Source: Papilionanthe hookeriana x Papilionanthe teres (Eukaryota > Streptophyta > Magnoliopsida > Asparagales > Orchidaceae). Taken from it: DNA of 64,000 nt. Numbering within the stretch: the first letter of the stretch is position 1; each line of letters starts with the position of its first letter. Positions 12,499 through 23,527 of this stretch are shown piece by piece. The notes below the pieces were generated by a model that was given only the letters and a program-made list of their open reading frames with translations, was not told the DNA's origin and searched no databases. The stretch spans positions 112,114,022 to 112,178,021 of the forward strand of contig CM040428.1 of assembly GCA_022702705.1 (NCBI GenBank). Reading direction: 5' to 3'. The position numbers and the translations under genes were made by a program.

Positions 12499-15400
12499 CA
12501 TATTGAGAAAGTGCTTAGGACTAGTCCTAAACATCTTTTCAATACTTCCGAGATTATTTTGAATCCAAGTAAATTTAGTTGCACAAGTGAATTAATCATC
12601 CAGGAGTTTAGTTAAGCTTTCTCTCTTACTCAGTGAACTTAGGCATTTGATTACCTGATGAAGTGACATCTCACTTAATAATCTATTTAAGAGTTATAAT
12701 AATTAAAGCCTTTAGGGGCAAGTTGGTTTGTTGAGAATTTTAATCATTCTTAATTTGAAGTTTGAGTTAATGGTTTAAAGTGATTTAGTTTAATTATGAG
12801 GTTTTAATTAGTAATTTTAAGTTTGGAATAGTGTTCATATTATTTTTGGTTTAAATCCTTATACTTTAAGTGATCTTAATATTTTAAATTTGTTTTACTT
12901 TTATTATTGAATGATGTTAATTTAATATAATTTAAATTTAATTTAATTGAATTTAACTTAATTTAATTTAATTTAAATATTTTAAATTTAATTTAAAAAG
13001 TTAATTTAATTTAATTTTAATTTTAATTTAATTTTTTTACTTAATTTAATTTAATTTAATTTAATTGTTAAACCACTTAATATTTTGAGCTTTCCTTTAA
13101 TTTAAGGGTAATTTATTTTTTTAAATTTTAATTTACTTAGTTTGGATTATCATTTTAATCTTGATTAAGAGTTAAACATTATTGAAGTGATTTATTTAGA
13201 ATTTTTTTGTTAAAGATGTTCTCTCAAGTTATACCCCTTTTTTTAATAATTCAAATTTTCATTAATCTTCCAAATTTTAAATTGTTTAAATAATTAAAGT
13301 TTCATTTTGGTTTATTAAAAGTGATTAATGGGTTTCTATCCCTTTAATTTCCCAAAGTTTCAATCATCCATGAAAGATAAAATCAAATATTTTACCCTCC
13401 ATTTTAATTAAACCTAAAATTTTAATAAAGGGGTTTAAATTCTTTAATTACCTTTATGCCCTTTTAGGCTTATTTATTTCATAACTCACTAAATTAAGTT
13501 CAAATGAACTTGAAATTTTTATGTCACCTCACTCACATGTCAATTAAGACATTAGAGGAGAAAATGTGATTTTTCTGAATTTAATTTATTTATATAATTA
13601 TTTTTAGTGAAAAATAAGGGATTTCAAGGAAAATTTAACAACATGACCAAAGTAAGGTTTCTGTCCTTAAGAAAATTATGAGATGTTCCTAATTACTAGA
13701 GGACCACTTGGACTAATTTTGGTGATATTTTAAGTTATATTTTATTTATTATAATTATTTTGAGTTTTGGAGTGTTAATTAATTATAAAATAAAATTAAA
13801 GTTGAAAAATGGATTTTATATTTTTCTTAAATCTCTCGAACCTCAAGCAGTTCAGTGAAATAAATTTTATAATTTTTTAATTTTTGTTTGATCTATTGGA
13901 ATTAATTTAGTGAAAAGGTTGGAAAATACATTTTTTAATATTAAAAATTGTTTTAAGCATTTAAAATTCAATATCTTTACTTTGAGACTTGGGAAAAATA
14001 TTTGGTTTATTCCTAAGTGATTAGGAGTCGAAATATGACATTTTTATAATTTTTAAAATTTCTATGATTTTTATTATTTTTTAATTATTTAAAATATTAA
14101 AATATGATTAAAAATGAAAAATTTTAGAAAATTCCAATTTTAATTTTTATAGACTCCCTCGATATCAGAGAGCCCACAAAACTAACTTGGTGATTTTTTT
14201 AAATGTATTTTTGGAGTTATAAATTTTTAAAGTTTAATTTTAATCATGTCGTTTAATTAATTCATTTAGTGGGGCTAATCATTTCCAATTGACCTCAAAT
14301 TTTTATGCAAGGTTCTCTGTATCCTAAAGATCAATGGAGAATTGATTTCAAGTTATTTTGATGTGTGGTTAATCTTAATTAATTAAAATTCAATTTTAGG
14401 TATTTAGGCTAATTAGGGTTATTCTTAATGAATTAAGCCTAACCATAATTATCCTAGGGTCCTCTGGTCCTAAGAAACTTTACCAAGTTTTCCTTGAATT
14501 TTCTAACCAACATGCTAATTATTGGAATTAAAATACCCAAAACAGTGAAATAAACTTGAAAAAAACATAACTTTCCATAGAGATGGCCTCTAACCTTGAA
14601 AAATTCAGGGAATGTTCCCAAGATTAGAGGCTTCGAAGCCCTATGGTCTCATGTCATGGTGAATTGTCTATGCAAATGGAGAATCAAAATACTGAAATGA
14701 GTAAATAATTAATTAAAAATAAAATACTCATCAAAATAACTTGGTTTCTTTTCCACATTGTTCTCCTCCGTTCACTGAGCAAGAGGGTATTTTTAGTTTA
14801 TTTTTATGATTTTTCTATACAAAGATATGGATTTTCTAAGTTCTTGGCATTTAAATAAATAGAAAAAATCCTATTTATCTACTTATCCGACTCAGCGCCG
14901 CGTCAACCTACGACAGATCGAAAGACCACGCGGCGCGCTCCCATTCAACCCCGCCATCTGAGTCAGCCGCCACGCGTCCCGCTGTCTCGCTCCTTCCTCT
15001 GATCCGACGCAATTTGAGCCGTTCAACCGATACACGCGCGATCGGACGGCGCCTGGTCATCTTCTACGATTGGAGTGCACCCGTGACCGTCCACATTAAA
15101 ACTTTAAGAACTCTCTCATTTCTCAACAGATTTTTGTGTTCTTATGCACTATGGATTCGTCTTGAAGAGACGAACACATCCATATGGTTTACATGCCATG
15201 AAATTAACTGAAATGAAATGAAGAATTGCTGGAAGCTCGGGAGGATGGAATGATCCATATCTTTGCTCTGAGAAGTGTAGCTTCAATCAGAGAGTTGTGT
15301 CACCTTCGATTGCACCCGAGGAAGCTCCAGATGAAGTCTGCGGCTCGCGGGAATTGTCTAGGTATGAAAGTGTCCACAGCCGATTTCAAAGCTTGGAGGC

Positions 15401-18063
15401 TAGAGCAGGCGGGTGGCTCGGAGAGGGGGCTTTCATTGCGGGAGCTCCTTCTCTTGGTCTCGTGCGGGAGTGGGTGAGTTTAATTTGGGTTTGGTGGAGG
15501 TTTCGAGAGATGTCCTGGTTACGGGCTTGAGAATTGAGCTCCAAAATTGAGCTCAATCAATGGGGTTTAGGGCAGGAGAGCAGTGGGGATCAATTGCTCT
15601 AGGCGACGAGAAGGTCCTGGAGCAATTTTGGTAGAGTTTTGTTTAGGTCTGTTTCATCACCTTCTTTGGCCGAGAGGTGGTATGGTTTAAATAGAGGTGG
15701 CTGGAGGGCTTCCCAGGGGGATTTAGTGGCTTGGATCAACTGCTCTGGTGAGGAGAAGAACAACCATAGTGGCCATTAGGCATGGGACAAGTCAGCAGGC
15801 GAGAATTCAAAATTTGGCTCACATGGGTGTTCTCGGCTCAGTGGTTTCGGCGGTCGTGGTGGTGGTCGGCCGGGGTCGGGTCACCCTCGAGGTCGGGGAG
15901 GTCAGGGCTGGAGTTTAGTGCAGTCAATTGGCCATGGACATGTGTAAAGGAGTTGAATTAAAATGGAATGGGGGAAGGCTATTTTGTGTTCAAATGAGTC
16001 AACCCATGGTTTTGGGCTAGGTTCACCACCCAAGACCTGGTTTTGGGCTAAAAAGAATCACTTGGGTCAGCCAAGAGAAAATGGTGTGGTCTCTATCCAT
16101 GGTGAGGTGGCTAAACTTGGTTTAGTGTGTAGCATGAATGGGGGTTTAAAGTGCTTAAGGAAGGCTTAAGAAAGTAATCCCCTCCTTTGGCATTAATGGG
16201 TTGGTGAGGTGGAAAGGGGCTCCCAAGGCTTGCATATGGCTTATGCATGGCTCCATGGCTCCATATGGCTTAGGGATGGTTTGACTTGGTTTCATGAAAG
16301 AGGGTTTTAAGGATTTAGGATATTTAGGGGTAATTTGGCACGTGGCTTGGTTTAGAAAAGTTGAATGATGAAATTGAAACTTAGGGAGTGATTTAAATTA
16401 AAGGGAATGATGAGGGGAAATTTCATGGGGGCTTTAGGATAGATTTTGAGCTTTTGGATTTAATTTGGATGGGCCTTTAGAAAGGTTTAAGGAGGTGGGC
16501 TTTTAGGTTTGAAAACAAATTGGTAAATGGAAGTTTTGTAAAAGATTGGGCCAATAAAATGTTGGGTTTAGTTTAGGGATGTATCATGAGTGATCTAGAA
16601 TAGGTTTGAAATGATTTGGAGTTGAATTGGGTTTGATTTGAGATTTTTTGGTAAAGGGGCCAAAGTGGGTCAAATTGGGATAACTTGGACTAAGGTTGGG
16701 CTAAGGTTGGATTTGATGTAAAGTTAATGTTAAGAAATGTTTATGGGGGTGCTACAAAGAGTTTTAAACTTTGGTTGGGCTTTGATTTTGGGATTTGGGC
16801 CCATTTGGGTTAGGTTTGGGTTTAGGCCAAAAATGGGGATTTTGACTTTGGGTTAGGTTTGGGTGGAGTTTAGGTTCAAATTTGGGTCAAATATTGTTAG
16901 TGTTTTGTTTGTGGGGATATTAGGATGGTTTAGGAAAAGATTTGGGGTTAATTGGAGTTGAGTTGGGTTGGTTTGGGCTAAGTATAGGTCATGTGCCAAA
17001 ATTAAGCTTTAGATTTCAAATTGGAATTGGATCAAAATTTCAATCAAATTGGGCTTAGATTTGGTCTAAATTGATGTTGGGGATATTTAATTGAAGTTTA
17101 GAATTGAATTGGACCAAAATGGAGGTCAATTGGGTTGATTTGGTTTGACATTGGGTCCACTTGGGTTAAAAATGGGTCAAATTGGGGGTTTTGGTAAAAG
17201 TGAGCTAAATTGACAAAATTGGCCTATGGTGTAGTTGAACAAAATGAAAATTGGGAATATTTAGGATTTTATGGAATTTTCTAGGAATTTTTGGAATTTA
17301 TGGAATTTTTGGTTAAGATGGGCATTTTGGGTATTTGGAGGGTATTGGGAGGGTATTTTTGGAAATTTTGGTATATTTGGCTAAGGATAATCAATTTGAG
17401 TGGAGAGAAATTTTTAAGATTGGTTTTGAGGAATTTTGGGTAATTTAGGTAATTTTGCAAATTTTGGGTAGTTTCAAGGACATTTGGTAGGTTTAGCGGG
17501 TGTAGGGCCCCGGGGGTCGAAAATTGAAATTTTGGAAAAATGAAGATTGATCAAGTTTAAGTAGAATGGAATCACTTTGGTTGAGCCATGAAGCCATATC
17601 AAGCCCATAAGAGCCATGAGAGGACTCATTTGAGACATTCACTATGTTGTTCCTAACCCTCTTAGCCAAGGGCTTAGGGGTTGAGGACCATCCATATGGA
17701 TTATCTACCTGAGTCAGGAAGCCAAGCTAGGTATGAATGGTTTTAGAATTTGGAACATGTGTGAAAGTGTAATGTGTGCAGGTCAACCCTCAACAGACCA
17801 GGCCACCCAAGGTAGTCCTACGACCAAAGAGTCCTATAGGGAACTCATCTTTTAAACCTCCACATTTGATCTTAACCCTCCAAGTAACTTAGGGGTTTAC
17901 AATCAAACTTATGGGGTTTGCAGGGAGTTTAAGAGGTGTTTAAATTTCTAAGTGGTGGGTCTCATTTCTAGTCCTCTATGATAGTTAAAGGGAAAGCCTA
18001 AGGCTAGATCCTAAGTACTAAGGAGAGAGAAGAGAAAAGACCTCATCAAAAATGAGGTCAACA
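12499..18063 (-). repeat. Element A 3' LTR, inner (U3-side) part
   Basis: This runs parallel to 32335-37910 of A's 5' LTR and ends at TGAGGTCAACA, the LTR 5' terminus on the minus strand. It contains the low-complexity tract, the GC-rich island (about 14885-15095) and the G/T-rich asymmetric tract (about 16300-17500). Together with 1220-3222 it makes a 7.57-kb LTR; the extra length over the 5' copy is mostly AT microsatellite. Confidence 0.93.
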
Positions 18064-18555
18064 AATGGACCCCCAATAGGTGTGGTGTCTTAACCAAGCA
18101 CACCGTGCGTATTGGCATTGACCGAAGAGATCAAGCGAACCAACACGGATGTCTAAGTGACACACTTAGAACGAGTAGAAACAAACATCTGTCAGGGAGT
18201 ATCGAGTATATCTTTAAGGCTGGAGATCCACGAACTCTCGTGGGGAAAAGAGAAGGAGGTGAATTCCGGATCATAAGATGCGGGAAATTTGATTTAGATT
18301 TTATTTCATTTTCTATTCCGAGTTTTATTTTTTTTTAATGTGTGAGTTTAGATTTCGATTTGTTCTGAGTTTCAATTTTGATTGAGGGTTAATTTAAAAT
18401 CAATTCAAGGAAATTTGGATTTGAAATGAGAATTGGAACCTAGGTTCCAACCTCAGAACTACGAAGAGAACTGGAATTTTGGTACCAGCCTTGGAGTGAG
18501 AATCAGAGTTTAAGTATCGATTGAAAAGGATGAGAATCAGAATTTAGGTACTGAT
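18064..18555 (-). other. Element A 3' UTR, conserved LTR-proximal part
   Basis: About 490 bp between the tandem array and the 3' LTR, matching 48505-48876 of element B. The polypurine tract should lie just before the LTR start; on the minus strand only CTATTGGGGGTCC is seen there, so the tract is short or atypical. The isolated 77-codon plus-strand frame at 18105 is antisense and unsupported. Confidence 0.7.
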
Positions 18556-19151
18556 CTCAAAATTTTAAAGAGAACTGGAATCAGATTCTAGCCTCGAAGG
18601 TCTAAAGAGAACTGGAATCTGGTTCCAGTCTCGAAGGTTTAATGAGAAATGGAAATTGGTTCCAATCTCGAAGGTTTAATGAGAAATGGAAACTGGTTCT
18701 AATCTCGAAGATTTAATGAGAAATGGAAACTGGTTCCATTCCTGAAGATTTAATGAGAAATGGAAACTGGTTCCATTCCCGAAGATTTAATGAGAAATTG
18801 AAACTGGTTCAAATCCCGAAGATTTAATGAGATATGGAAACTGGTTTCAATCTCGAAGATTTAATGAGAAATGGAAACTGGTTCCAATCTCGAAGATTTA
18901 ATGAGAAATGGAAACTGGTTCCAATCCCGAAGATTTAATGAGAAATTGAAACTGGTTCCAATCTCGAAGATTTAGTGAGAAATGGAAACTGGTTCCAATC
19001 TCGAAGATTTAATGAGAAATGGAAACTGGTTCCAATCTCGAGGATTTAATGAGAAATGGAAACTGGTTCCAATCTCGAAGATTTAATGAGAATTGGAACC
19101 AATCTGGAAGATTTAATGAGAAATGGAAACTGGTTCCAATCTCGAAGATTT
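18556..19151 (-). repeat. Tandem array, 37-bp unit, about 16 copies (element A 3' UTR)
   Basis: Units contain GAAGATTTAATGAGAAATGG and AAACTGGTTCCAATCTC (plus-strand spelling), repeated every 37 bp with few changes in the middle and more at the 18.55-kb edge. It sits between the AlkB gene and the 3' LTR. Element B has a completely different array at the same place. Confidence 0.95.
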
Positions 19152-19813
19152 ATCTGTATGAAGAGGGACCCAATCCCATGCCATCAGAACCAAATCGAAC
19201 AAAGTTCATGGCTCCGTGTCAATAGAACTAGTCGATCCTCTAACACGCAGAGAAAAGATTTAAAAAGAATTGGTAAGTGTACCAAGTTGAAAAGACTCGA
19301 CCTGGTGACAAGTCGAGGAAAAGATTTGAATTTCAGAAGAGTTTCAAACAAATTTTGTTTTGAAGAATAATTGAAGGATTCAGATCGAAGGATTCAGATT
19401 GAGAATTAAATTCATTTCATTCATTTTGGTGATTCAATTTCAAAAATATTTAGAGTTCGTATCAGTTTAGAATTTATTTTGACATTTAGATTCTTAAAAG
19501 AGTTCTCGTTTATTTTCATTTTCCCTTTGTTCTTTGCTCGAAGTTCTTTTAATATAATAGCGTTTCCCAGTCAATTCGCACAAAAAGTGGTGAAGGCAAA
19601 ACATGACATGTCACTTTCATTCCAATCTTGTTGAAAATACATCATACATCTTGATCCAAAACATGATGATATTTTCTTTGAGAATTTAACATCTCATACA
19701 ATCTATATAAATCCAAAATGGATTGTGTAAGATTCTTCAAGTTTCTTCTAAAAGCAGCCGTCAAATCCATGTCTGAATAGTGAGATACATGGACAATAAC
19801 ATCACCTTCCAAG
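19152..19813 (-). other. Element A 3' UTR, AlkB-proximal part
   Basis: Non-coding sequence following the AlkB ORF. Parts are conserved with B, for example CGTTTCCCAGTCAATTCGCA at 19561 against a near match at about 50850, and the CATGTATCTCAC region. No gene seen. Confidence 0.65.
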
Positions 19814-21360
19814 TCATCCTTGGCATGAATGTCGTGTGGATGTGAAATTGAGGTGTGCTATTTCCCATGTAAACCACAGCTCGTAGAGCCGGAGACTCTC
19901 TAACTCTGGATCTGGCTGAAAGTGGAAAGGCATTTTCCTGTCATCCATTCTCCTGAAAGTAATAGAGATTCGTTCCACAGGCACTCCTGGAATGCAATGT
20001 TTTGCGATGTTTGCTCCGTTTCCTTTCAACACCAGGACGGAACCTACCGGTAGTGGTATCTCCACCGGCCCTCGGAACTCACCGGGCCTGCAATCCGGAG
20101 GTCAGATCCGAACATGATGTTACACTGGTTGTCAAAAGACACTGTGCAGAAAGGTCTAACGAAATCATGATGGTCTATATGTGGAGGTATGGAGTCGCCC
20201 TCCTTATAGATGTTAATGATGCAGCTGTTGGGTATGCAATCTGCAGGCAATACCCTCCAAGTTATCATCCTCTTTACCATTTTTTTGATAACATTCGACA
20301 TCAGATCCACCTCACTGCGATGGAGTATCCCTGGTGGATTTCCTTTTCTGTTTACCGCGAAGTTGTAGCAACATCCGCACTGAATTGTAACTCTTCCTTT
20401 CTCTGGCATCCACCTTCGGGGTTCTGAATAAGTTTTCTCCCTCAGACGACCAGCTCGGCCCATTTTCTGAAGTTCAATGACGCAATCTACAATTTTTTGC
20501 TGCTCATAATCTGAGAACACATCTGTATGCAGCTTGAAGCCTTCTAAGATATTGATCCTCTTGCCTCGAATTCTTTCGAAGTATTCAAAAGTTTTCTTTT
20601 CGACATTCTGCATTCTTTCTAACTCATATTCTGGAATTATCTGCAACTGGCGAGGTCTAGTAACGTACTGGGGAATGTATGGCTCCACCCTGGCACGCTC
20701 TCCTGCATGTCTTGGCTCCTCGGGGGTAGTCTCCGTCGGGACATCCTCCGGGTTTGCTTTCGCAAAAAGACTCTTCAAAGCTGGTGCATTTATCTGGCGT
20801 CGAGGCACTGAGTCTATTTCTGCTCCTCTCGGAACTTCCTTGATCTGTTCTGCTTTCTTTGGAGTTGATCTCCTCCTTTCTGGTTCCTGACGAACCAATT
20901 TCTTCAGAGTATTTGTATTGCTGGTAGCAACTGTCTCTTCATATTGATCTGCTGCTAACTTGGTTAACATCTTGCGAATGCGGCGATTCTTGTTCCTCCG
21001 CTGGGTGGCAGTGAGAGTAGCTCTCTTTACCCCTTGGATTTCTGTGGGCATGGTGCTGACAAGCCTGCCCTCTGCTGTAGCAACAACAGATTTAACTTTG
21101 TTATCTTCTCCCGTTGCATGAGCGGTGTTTATTTTTCTCTTCTTGCTGGTAGATGGTTGATTTGAGCCACCCAATTTCATCACTGTATGGCTGTGGAGTT
21201 CTTCCCGATCAATCGGGGTCCAATCATTTTCTTCATACTGTAGCCCGGCTGGCATGAAGTCAGAGCCAATCTCGATCACGGCTCCATCCCTCACCCTCTT
21301 TTCAGCAAGTGCTAGACTCACGCCATTCTTAAAGTTCATAACCAACCGCCCGTTTGACAT
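19814..21360 (-). pseudogene. AlkB-like 2OG-Fe(II) dioxygenase (ALKBH9/10 type) encoded by retrotransposon A; one frameshift
   Basis: Minus-strand ORF of about 515 codons downstream of integrase. Residues 1-35 form a small module also seen in ORF1. Residues 70-165 are very basic (KKRK; RRNKNRRIRK), suggesting nucleic-acid binding or nuclear import. From about residue 262 it resembles the plant ALKBH9/ALKBH10 clade, known for removing N6-methyladenosine from RNA: ILEGFKLHTDVFS, IQCGCCYNF, GNPPGIL, PNSCIINIY, IPPHIDHHDF. Iron ligands are H394 and D396 of HID. After a one-base frame break at about 20082-20087 the domain continues with PLPVGSVLVL, the distal His in AKHC (about 19999) and RISITFRRMD with the 2OG-binding arginines. 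No introns interrupt it, which fits capture from a processed host mRNA. Apart from the single break it is well preserved. The family call is firm; the substrate is inferred. Confidence 0.93.
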
Positions 21361-21392
21361 TTCCCTACGAAAAATAAGGAAATGATCAGGGG
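21361..21392 (-). promoter_or_regulatory. Candidate 3' splice site in front of the AlkB start codon
   Basis: Reading on the minus strand: a CTGAT branch-point-like motif, a pyrimidine-rich run ending TTATTTTTCGTAG, then GGAA and the ATG. B has the same arrangement (TTATCTTTTCGCAG, GGAA, ATG). This would let AlkB be made from a spliced subgenomic RNA, as envelope genes are. The donor site was not identified. Confidence 0.5.
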
Positions 21393-21655
21393 CTGTACTA
21401 AGAACAAGAACAGTAGAAAAATATGTTTATTAATGAAGAGCTTTTATTCGTTTATTTTAAATTTAAATGGGAGTAGGAAAAGATTAAGAGTGAGACTCGA
21501 TTTGAAAGGAAGGATAAAAACTTTATTATCATGATTTCGCATGTTTTCTTTTTAACATTTTTTTAATGATTTTCTTTATCATCCATTTTTTTATATTTTT
21601 GGGTTCGGACCCAGTAATAAGTAATTACTGTGCCCGTGCTTCTAGGAATGAGGAT

Positions 21656-22839
21656 TTATCTTTCGAAACATCTGGTTGCGTAATACTTCTTTAGATATCG
21701 TCCATTAATTGGAAGCATAGGCCGCTCTCCACGGCAATTTACAAGCTGGTAGGAACCTCCTGAGTAAACTGTCTCGACCACGAATGACCCTTCCCAAGTC
21801 GGTTCAAATTTACCACCTATCTTGCGATGTACAAGAATAGGTATTCTGAGAACTAAAACCAAGTCATCGACTTTGAATGTCCTTGGGCGGACTAATTTAT
21901 CATGGGCCTGGATCATCTTGGCTTGATATAGTTCCAAATTCTGCTGTGCTGAAAGTCTTTTCCCTTCCAAGCTTTTCAACTCTTCTAGTCGTAGTTTGGC
22001 ATTTTCTTCTGTAGTGATTTTTTTTCAACTGCAATTCTGAGAGACGGAAGCTGGACCTCTAACGGTAAAATGGTCTCAGACCCGTACACTAAGGCATAAG
22101 GCGTAGACTGGGTAGGAGTTCTGAAAGTCGTCCTGTAGGACCATAAGGCTTCTAACAACTTCTCGTGCCAATTTCTCTTGTTGTCGTCCAAAGTTTTCTT
22201 TAGGATTTGGACGAGAGTTTTATTAAAAGCCTCGGCCAAGCCATTCGCTCTTGGGTAGTAGATTGTTGAATAACGCCAACCAATCCTGTGTCTTCTCACA
22301 AAATTGTTGATCTTCGTACTCTTGAATGCAGACCCATTATCTGAAATGATTCTGCGCGGTACTCCGAAACGGTAGACGACTTGATTCTTGAAGAATTGCA
22401 GCACGTGATGTGCCTTCACTTCTCTGAGCGGTACTGCTTCTGCCCACTTAGAAAAGTAATCTGTAGCTACAAGAATGAAGCGATGTCCTCTTGAAGAAGG
22501 CGGTTCTATCGGACCCACGACATCTGTTCCCTAGCACTCAAATGGCCACGACGCGATTGTCGGATGTAGCACATTTGGAGGTTGATGTAGAACCACTCCA
22601 TGCACTTGACACTGGTGACAACTTTTGGCAATCTTCATGCAATCGGTCATCATCGAGGGCCAGTAGTACCCTAGTCTTTTAATCTTCATTTTCATTTTCG
22701 GACCCGACTGATGAGCGCCACAAAGTCCAGAGTGTACTTCTTTAACGATTTCACGAGCCTCGGACCCGCTCAGGCATCTTAGCCACATCTGATCAAAAGA
22801 CCTTCTGTATAACGTGTTGTTTATTAATGCGTAAGACAA
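21656..22839 (-). pseudogene. Element A integrase (HHCC zinc finger, DD35E core, C-terminal domain)
   Basis: Three adjoining minus-strand frames. 22839-22531 carries the zinc-binding His/His/Cys/Cys region ending KSCHQCQ. 22518-21985 is the catalytic core: the first acid lies in GTDVVGPIEP (about 22524), the second in IISDNGSAF, and Glu in LAEAF, 36 residues after the second Asp (DD35E). 21979-21656 is the C-terminal domain (VRPRTFKVDDLVLVL; KIGGKFEPTWEG). A TAG stop in place of a Gln codon near 22530 and a frame change near 22018 break it. The product would join element cDNA to the chromosome. Confidence 0.93.
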
Positions 22840-22920
22840 AGTTCTTTTCTTGATTTGATGGGCTATCGACTTATCGTCCGTTAGGCTTCCTGTTTGTAAG
22901 TAGTCTATCAGTGGCTGCCG

Positions 22921-23527
22921 TCAATCTTCTGTATTTTCTGTCACTGCTGTAATTGTTTCTTCTGCTTTTTCTGACTTGTGTATCATGTCCATGTCGAGCT
23001 GTGAGAGAACCTGACGTCCCTGAACTGACACTTCAACTGATTCATCCTGCGAGCAGGAAAATTCTTTTGCAAGGCGTGCTAACGCATCTGCGAGAGCATT
23101 TTCTCTCCTGGGAATCTTGTAGATTGTTACATTTGGAATTTGCTCCAACAGTCTCATGGTGTACTAAAAGTACTGCTCGAGTCTTGGTTTTAGAATTCTG
23201 TATTGCCCTGCGACCTGTTGAATGATCAACTGAGAATCTTCATAGATGTTGATATCCGTTATCCCCATCTGAATAGTTAATTCCAGTCCGGTTATAAGGG
23301 CTTCGTATTACGCCTCATTGTTTGTACGCGGTTCTGTTAGATGGTAGGAATACCTTAACATCCCCCGCTCCGGTGTTATAAAGATTAGTCCGATTCCTGC
23401 CTTACCGGGCACTATCGTTTGCGATTATTTATCTTTCTGTGTTGAGGATGCTCCATCGAAGTACAGTTCCCAACGCTGATCAACGGGGTCTTCTAGGCTC
23501 ATTATCTGCTCGTCTGGGAAGTCATCG
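22921..23527 (-). pseudogene. Element A second (archaeal-type) RNase H
   Basis: Minus-strand translation shows the DEDD set in order: LYFDGASS (about 23465-23442), the NNEAEYEAL-like segment (about 23325-23300), IYEDSQLIIQ (about 23255-23226) and ENALADALARLAKE (about 23105-23065). The third position reads E-D-S where element C has G-D-S. A second RNase H after the usual one is a hallmark of plant Tat-lineage elements. Stops interrupt the upstream part; the last third is open (23157-22921). Confidence 0.85.

Noticed and set aside
20002..20890. Plus-strand ORFs over the AlkB gene
   Set aside because: Antisense shadows of the minus-strand AlkB coding sequence; no family recognised.
19814..21360. 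Interpretation as an env-like gene or a host ALKBH pseudogene insertion
   Set aside because: No signal peptide or membrane segment is seen, the catalytic motifs are AlkB, and element B carries the same gene at the same place.
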